From positions 1-12,283 of the forward strand of contig OUQQ01000610.1 of the NCBI GenBank assembly GCA_900404475.1: a stretch of DNA of 12,283 nucleotides, written 5' to 3'. Positions 8,130-12,283 of the stretch are shown here, in pieces. Made by a program: the position numbers and the translations under genes. The notes beneath the pieces were generated by a model. The model searched no databases and was not told the DNA's origin. It was given only the letters and a program-made list of their open reading frames with translations. Position 1 is the first letter of the stretch, and every line of letters begins with the position of its first letter. This DNA comes from Spongospora subterranea. Taxonomy: Eukaryota; Endomyxa; Phytomyxea; Plasmodiophorida; Plasmodiophoridae.

Positions 8130-8701
8130 TTGACCCGCCGGATCGATAATGATATCGATTTCCCCGGTCGAACTGCGTGATCGACTTGAGATTGAATTTG
8201 CTTGGCGGTTTCAGGAATTAATCGATCGGATCAACGAGAGGTCTGGAAACCGGCAACATTCTACGAGTTGCAGCATCCCGTTCATAATTATGGGTATAAA
8301 CTCAATATCAGGTGAATGGTCGGACTGGCTTCTGTTCTCTCGTCCGTCTTCATAAACCAGATTTAGCGGATCGTCGACGGCGTCTCCCCCACCTGTCAGG
8401 ACAAGTATTTAGCACCTGTAGCCTTTGGATCTGGCGTCGGAAGTGCTCATCCTAACCTTGACCTACTCATCCTACGGATCGCCAGATCTGATTTTTAACG
8501 AATGAATAGTAATACATCCCTTGTTCCCCTGAGCTCCTTCGTCCTACCCATAGTTCCTAGGTCCTAATCCCCAGCCCTAATAGTCCCGTTCCCATAGCGC
8601 CGATTCCTGACCCCCAGCCCTAATAAAACCGGCACATTTTTGTTAAAATTTTGTTTTCTATTTCCTTCGATATATATGGGGGCAGTTTTCCTCGTCGCGT
8701 G
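8130..8701. other. Intergenic region between divergent genes
   Basis: This separates the minus-strand orphan membrane gene from the plus-strand gene at 8702 and probably carries both promoters. An ATG frame at 8149-8355 (68 codons, plus strand) begins with an amphipathic, charged stretch, but it has no family match, no splice continuation that I could support, and lies in the expected promoter, so I do not call it a gene. The right half is C-rich on the plus strand, including the repeat at 8569-8625. Confidence 0.45.
8569..8625. repeat. Repeated CCCCAGCCCTAATA motif in a C-rich patch
   Basis: The 14-mer CCCCAGCCCTAATA occurs at 8569-8582 and again at 8612-8625, within a longer CCTAA/CCC-rich stretch (about 8520-8630). 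The minus strand is correspondingly G-rich with several GGG runs. It may be a decayed minisatellite or a G-quadruplex-prone promoter element. It is not a telomere repeat array, since CCCTAA units are not consecutive. Confidence 0.6.
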
Positions 8702-9292
8702 ATGACGATGGACGACGAAACTACTGAAGTAAGGTTCGAATGACTCCTTAAAAATGCATTCAAGGGAGAGCCTGATCAATAGAGGACGCAATCAAGGTGC
8801 AGAACGTTTTTCAAAAATCTGGTGATGTCTCACAAACAAATGTAATGCAAATCTGCAAATCATTTGCGTTGATGATTCCGCACGAGGTGAAGTGATGACC
8901 TGGTCGATATTTTTGTCTGTCAAAATAATTGGGGGTCGTTCTATTAGAACAGCAGGTTACGGCTGTTGTACGAATGCCTGCAGATTGTTCATCTGCCAGA
9001 TCAGAAAGTACCAATCAACGGACGATTCTGTGCTCAACCCGTTCTTCATTGCATATATCGGCGAGGAAAATGTGTTGATCTTGACAATGTGAAACAGATT
9101 CTGTGACAAATCAAAAGCACACGATGCTGGTAGGGAAAAAATCGAATCCTCAAATGCATCCTTGGCGTAGAAGAAGTTGTTCCACTACTTGATAAGGAGA
9201 CAGAAAAACTGCCGACCATTGGGCCTATTTGTCGGATCAATAAAGGATTATGTGAACACGTCAATCGAAATCGAGTGATAATTTTCCGTTAA
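8702..9292 (+). CDS. Unidentified spliced gene (four-exon model, 3' end uncertain)
   Basis: Exons 8702-8728, 8785-8886, 8948-9088 and 9134-9292 join in frame to 142 residues; introns are 56, 61, 45 nt with GTAAGG, GTGAAG and GTGAAA donors. The product is soluble and mixed in composition, with a predicted helical N-terminal half (acidic residues 1-10, then MQICKSFALMIPHE), a Cys-containing middle (NGRFCAQPVLHC, then KCVDLDN) and a conserved-looking C-terminal part (ILGVEEVVPLLDKE). I recognise no family. Support comes from consecutive frames that join only across consensus-like introns of the local size. The third intron has a weaker donor; an alternative GTGACA donor would give a 31-nt intron. 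Coding-like stretches continue at 9330-9480, so one or two more exons are possible and the stop at 9290-9292 may lie in an intron. Confidence 0.5.
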
Positions 9293-9616
9293 ACAGTCTT
9301 TGCGAAGTGGGTTTTTGTTCATTTTGTCAGATGTCTCGTTGTTTCTATCAGCACTAATGGGGATGAAAACCTTTACTGAGTAAAGTCCGACTTTTAGAAG
9401 CGTTGTTTGTGCTGATCGAACACTTCAAAACATCTTCCTAGATTTTTCCGGGTCGAAGTTTGGGTTCATATGGGGACCTGGTTAATTCGCCCTCGGTTCT
9501 GATAATCTCATGAATTGCCCGCTCACTTACGTATTACAAAGTGTGAAAGCAATCAGGGCCTACGCTTTCGACTGCTACCGTCCGACCTGCGGCCGCACCC
9601 CATTTATTGCCGAATA
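9293..9616 (+). other. Intergenic or unresolved 3' exons before TRAPPC6
   Basis: The 324 bp between the modelled stop of the 8702 gene and the TRAPPC6 start contain short coding-like frames, for example one reading FLSALMGMKTFTE around 9340-9380 and another reading LLEALFVLIEHFKT around 9395-9435, in different frames and separated by stops. They can be linked to the upstream gene only with a non-standard GTTAAA donor. The remainder should contain the TRAPPC6 promoter. No repeat or RNA gene is seen. Confidence 0.35.
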
Positions 9617-10250
9617 ATGCCGTCGGCAAATTCGGACCTGATCGCTCGGGCATCGCTGGATCTGATACTTGGACAGATCGTTCGCCATCCGTTCTCCAGT
9701 AGTGCCTTTGATGTGCTCGGGAACAGCATCGGGTTCAGATATGCAGAGCGCATCACACTGAAGCGAGTAATTGGCAGATGTAGCCTCGATTGCGCCATCT
9801 GATTGGCAACTCCTCAGATTAGGTTCACCAACCAGCTGGAGGTGTTCAAGTTCCTATGTAAAGAGATTTGGAATGTGTTTTTCGATAAGAACGCAGATAA
9901 AGTAGGTGGTCTGTGCAGGTTTTTGTTGTTGGCGCTCGATCTGAGCGATTATTCACAGCTCCGCACGAATAATGCAGGAATATATGTCATTCAAGACGAT
10001 GATGTTCGATGGTTGCGGTATTTGTCAAGTACTGATGAGGATCTGGTCCAGAAGCTGGCTCAGCATTATAGCTGGGTCATGAGCGGTGTCGTTCGAGGAT
10101 CGCTGAAAGCCTTGGGTGTCGACGCGGTTGTCAAAGGTGAAGTTGGTATTTTACCTCAATGTAAGCGGTGTTCATAACATCACATCATTTCAGCCGCTGA
10201 TATTTTTTTTGTCAGTCGTATTCCATATTGATTGCACAAATTCTACGTGA
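9617..10250 (+). CDS. TRAPPC6: TRAPP complex subunit 6 (Trs33/TRAPPC6), four exons
   Basis: Exons 9617-9766, 9818-9901, 9959-10160 and 10216-10250 join to 156 residues (human TRAPPC6B is 158). Introns are 51, 57 and 55 nt. TRAPPC6 is a Bet3-fold core subunit of the TRAPP tethering and Rab-GEF complexes acting in ER-Golgi traffic. Family signatures: the N-terminal helix, AFDVLGNSIGFR, KFLCKEIWNVFF (61-72), the hallmark LRTNNAGIYVIQD (79-91), and GVVRGSLKALGV (121-132) followed by a beta-rich C-terminus ending ILPQFVFHI. The hallmark is created exactly at the exon 2/3 junction, which supports the splicing. The ATG at 9617 has A at -3. The last junction is less certain: an acceptor at 10193 would make a 33-nt intron and a different tail, and read-through would stop at 10177. 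Confidence 0.92.
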
Positions 10251-10289
10251 CGTTTTAATATTCGATCTAATGTTGGGTCCATTTGATCA

Positions 10290-10973
10290 CTATATGCGAA
10301 TAATATTTCCATAAAGCATTGTAATTGCCTGTTGGTTGAGCGGAATCGTGGTTAGATCAGATGCGATGTTAAGCCCTTGAATATAATATAAGCAGGGATC
10401 GACTCCATGCCCCTCATCATTGGGGAATATGATTGCCAACACCAAGGAATCGATTCCTTTTTCGTATACGTACTCAGTGAAAAATGGACGTCGAAATCAT
10501 GCCATCATTGTCAACCGTTCAATAATTGGTTATGTCTTGTTGTCGTAAAGGTAAATTTTGGATTGTGCGGTCTTCCATGATTTGTTCGAGTCGATGGGAT
10601 TCACTGCTCCTAGTTCTCATGTGCTATCCTAGATCTCATGTGCTATTGCAAAAGGTAATTAACACTGGAATACAAATTACGTTTCAGTTAACAGCATCTA
10701 ATCCGAAGCCACTTGGTTGCTCCCAACAATTCTTGTCAAAGACAAGGGCTAGTGACTTAAAAAAATGGAACAAACGCAATGACAAGTTCGTCAGGGCCCT
10801 GATGCACCTCCCTAGAGTTTCTCAACGATTTCGATTTACTAACACTAAGAGCATCATCGAAGGGAGTTGAGGTTTCCAGTACATGCTTACAACAACGTGT
10901 AGGCCTTCTTTGCTTCTCCACTGTCAAATAGAAGAATATGCAGATTGCTGATTTTCGAAGCGACATTGGGTTC
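10290..10973 (-). pseudogene. Interrupted coding-like region, possible pseudogene or mis-sequenced gene
   Basis: Minus-strand frames look coding but do not assemble cleanly. Segment 10891-10973 (LHILLFDSGEAKKAY) splices through a good GTAAGC intron (10845-10890, 46 nt) into 10757-10844, which stops at a run of seven T (minus strand) just as a neighbouring frame (KSLALVFDKNCWEQP) opens, as a one-base slip would do. Farther on, an open 68-codon frame (10290-10496, IDSLVLAIIFPNDEGHG) has no start and is preceded in frame by TGA and TAA. A GTGCAT-to-TAG intron could bypass the T run but leads to an early stop. No family was recognised. It could be a pseudogene, an error-containing gene or chance; a plus-strand frame over 10526-10870 is also open. 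It would converge on TRAPPC6 with 39 bp between stops. Confidence 0.3.
10609..10646. repeat. Tandem duplication of a 19-bp unit
   Basis: CCTAGTTCTCATGTGCTAT at 10609-10627 is followed directly by the same unit with one change (T to A at position 6) at 10628-10646. Nineteen is not a multiple of three, so the duplication shifts any reading frame crossing it. On the minus strand each unit carries TAG trinucleotides that could act as 3' splice sites. Confidence 0.9.
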
Positions 10974-11244
10974 CTGGTTTTATCAATATGCCTTTATGTA
11001 AACGATCCATCTTCAAACTGGGAATACAGCTGATAATCATCGCCCCCGTTTCGACCTACAATCAGTCGTATTGGGATTATCTCGCCCAGCCGACCGACAG
11101 AACAGTTCAAGTGGTCATTGGCCAAGGGGGTTACGCAGGAACAGAAAGCAGTGGCGAGAGCGGCCTCTCGTCCCTTAACCTGCCGTCTATGATACACACA
11201 CACAGATCAAGGGCGATCGTGTTTGACAATAAAGGAATCGGGCA
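10974..11244. other. Region upstream of the V-ATPase G subunit gene
   Basis: Expected to hold the promoter and 5' UTR of the gene at 11245. Open frames occur on both strands (plus 10988-11281, minus 10994-11203), but the plus one runs out of frame into the V-ATPase gene and the minus one lacks an ATG. The minus frame could contain an upstream exon of the interrupted region at 10290-10973; a GTAGGT donor-like site occurs in it. No firm call is possible. Confidence 0.35.
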
Positions 11245-11685
11245 ATGGCATCAGGGAATGAAGGAATACAGCAGCTGTTGACGGCGGAAGCTGAAGCAAC
11301 TGCTATCGTCGAAGAAGCTCGAGCATGTAGATTCTGGTATATGCATCACTAGCAAATGCGCTTAAGCCATTTTGCTTTAGATCGTAAAAAAAAGTTGAAA
11401 TCAGCGGAACAAGGAGCACAATCTGAAATCGCTGCTTTCAGGGCCCAGGCCCAGGCAAAGTTTGAGCAAGAAACGAGCTTTGATATTGGCTCCATAAAGT
11501 CCTATCAAAATGACCTCGAAAGTGAAACCAAAGCAGCCCTAGAGACGATGACGGCGGCATACCAGAAAAACTGTAGCAAGATAGTCGATTTACTTGTCCA
11601 TCATGTCACGACTGTCAAAATGGATGTACCTGATAACCTTGCTCAGTGTATCAAGGCTACAATGCCGATTGATGCTGGTCAATGA
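11245..11685 (+). CDS. VMA10: V-type ATPase subunit G (Vma10), two exons
   Basis: Exons 11245-11326 and 11381-11685 join across a 54-nt intron (GTAGAT to TTTAG) to 128 residues; yeast Vma10 has 114 and human G1 118. Subunit G pairs with subunit E in the peripheral stalk that holds the V1 catalytic head to the membrane Vo sector of the proton-pumping vacuolar ATPase. The N-terminus GIQQLLTAEAEATAIVEEAR, continued by a Tyr-Arg-Lys basic stretch created at the splice junction, is the family signature, and the rest is a charged single helix rich in Ala, Gln and Glu, ending with a Val/Asp-rich segment (IVDLLVHHVTTVKMDVP). ATG context is G at -3 and G at +4. The C-terminal half is somewhat longer than usual. 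The stop lies 100 bp from the converging transporter gene. Confidence 0.93.
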
Positions 11686-11785
11686 GCATCATGGTTCTGT
11701 TTACTCACCTCATTTTCTTGAAAAAATACATATCAATCCTAGATTATTAAGAGGCCTCAGAGTTATTCCATCATTGATTCTGTTT

Positions 11786-12283
11786 TTATTTGTGTATAGT
11801 TGGTAATATATTTTCGGTTTTCGCTTTCTTTTGTTTCCTTGTTTTGATAATGCTAAGGGAGGCTCCCGCTATGAAAAATATCACAGCTGGGATATGAAAG
11901 GCCACAAATGGCTTGGGAAAAATAATGAAGCTTAATAGCTATGAACAGATATCAGCATGAAAATATAACTGAGAAAATTGGATTACCATTGAACAGATTT
12001 TCCTACAGGTTGTGACTGTTGTAGCGATGACACAATTCCATCGCTTGATCAGAATGACAAAACACATTACCCCCATATAAGCTGCACATGACCTTGGGAC
12101 ACACATTAAAATCACCATCGGAGGTAAAATGAGTGGAATCAAACTAACCCAACCTGATTGTCAAGAAAATCATGATGGCCGGTTCGTTTAGGCAGAACAA
12201 GACGGCGGAATACAGCTCGCCCTTGAACAAGCATCCGACGCCTATGAAAACATTTAAACCAATGCCGCACGTGTTCTTTGAAT
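11786..12283 (-). CDS. Nucleotide-sulfate/nucleotide-sugar transporter, SLC35B3-like, 3' part only
   Basis: Partial gene running off the right edge. Minus-strand exons 12154-12283 (incomplete), 11987-12092 and 11786-11938 join in frame; introns are 61 and 48 nt. The visible ~129 residues hold the last transmembrane segments of a UAA-type (PF08449) transporter: a Gly-rich membrane helix, KGELYSAVLFC, a second helix, then FVILIKRWNCVIATTVTTCRK at the exon junction region and LSFIIFPKPF, matching the family motif in which TVTT-RK is followed by S-L-F--PF. The order and spacing most resemble SLC35B3 (PAPS transporter 2); SLC35B1/B4-type substrates (UDP-sugars, ATP) remain possible. It ends with a lysine-rich cytosolic tail (TRKQKKAK). 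Such carriers supply Golgi or ER sulfation or glycosylation, and act in the membrane opposite GT60-type enzymes. The N-terminal two thirds lie outside the window. Confidence 0.75.

Noticed and set aside
8149..8355. Plus-strand ATG frame of 68 codons
   Set aside because: Lies in the presumed promoter between divergent genes, with no domain, splice continuation or clear conservation clue.
8729..8745. tRNA-like GGTTCGAAT box
   Set aside because: No matching A box, acceptor stem or anticodon arm is found upstream; the same string elsewhere (about 5520 and 7285) lies in coding sequence.
10526..10870. Plus-strand 114-codon frame
   Set aside because: It starts at a TTG, contains the 19-bp duplication, and overlaps minus-strand segments with a consensus intron; kept only as an alternative explanation.
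10988..11281. Plus-strand 97-codon ORF upstream of VMA10
   Set aside because: It overlaps the secure VMA10 start in another frame and shows no domain; more likely 5' region.
1..12283. A new defence, toxin or mobile system
   Set aside because: The recognisable genes are eukaryotic housekeeping or flagellar genes; no transposase, integrase, reverse transcriptase, terminal repeats, CRISPR array or clustered accessory genes were seen.

Overview
The window looks like nuclear DNA of a compact eukaryotic genome, most likely a zoosporic (flagellated) fungus of the chytrid type. Reasons: every confidently modelled gene is interrupted by tiny GT-AG introns of 45-68 nt; genes are packed on both strands with 3' ends only 29-110 bp apart; the fungal and animal family TMEM135 sits beside a flagellar nexin-dynein regulatory complex subunit (DRC8/EFCAB2). 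The lineage call is inference (about 0.6); the presence of a motile-cilium gene is stronger. There are no bacterial operons, tRNAs, rRNAs, CRISPR arrays or insertion sequences that I can see.

Layout, left to right. 1-297: promoter/5' region with a TGTAC palindrome. 298-1514 (+): two-exon coiled-coil protein. 1621-3464 (-): five-exon GT60-type GlcNAc-transferase with an N-terminal signal anchor. 3781-4104 (+): weakly supported unidentified ORF. 4205-4820: a ~305-bp segment written twice around a single N, most simply an uncollapsed contig overlap. 4885-5026: TGTAC palindromes and an 11-bp minisatellite upstream of 5104-6924 (+): eight-exon TMEM135-like membrane protein. 6954-7578 (-): three-exon DRC8. 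7718-8128 (-): orphan single-pass membrane protein. 8130-8701: nothing convincing, with a C-rich repeated patch. 8702-9292 (+): spliced, unidentified gene with an uncertain 3' end. 9617-10250 (+): four-exon TRAPPC6/Trs33. 10290-10973 (-): coding-like but interrupted region. 11245-11685 (+): V-ATPase subunit G. 11786-12283 (-): 3' part of an SLC35B3-like nucleotide-sulfate/sugar transporter running off the right edge.

The recognisable genes are mostly housekeeping: Golgi glycosylation (GT60, SLC35B-type transporter), ER-Golgi tethering (TRAPP), organelle acidification (V-ATPase), peroxisome/mitochondrion-related membrane biology (TMEM135) and the flagellar axoneme (DRC8). They are neighbours but not an operon or obvious pathway cluster. 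I found no new defence or mobile system. The most useful second-look items are the artefactual duplication, the shared TGTAC palindromes, the unidentified spliced gene at 8702 and the broken coding signal at 10290-10973.
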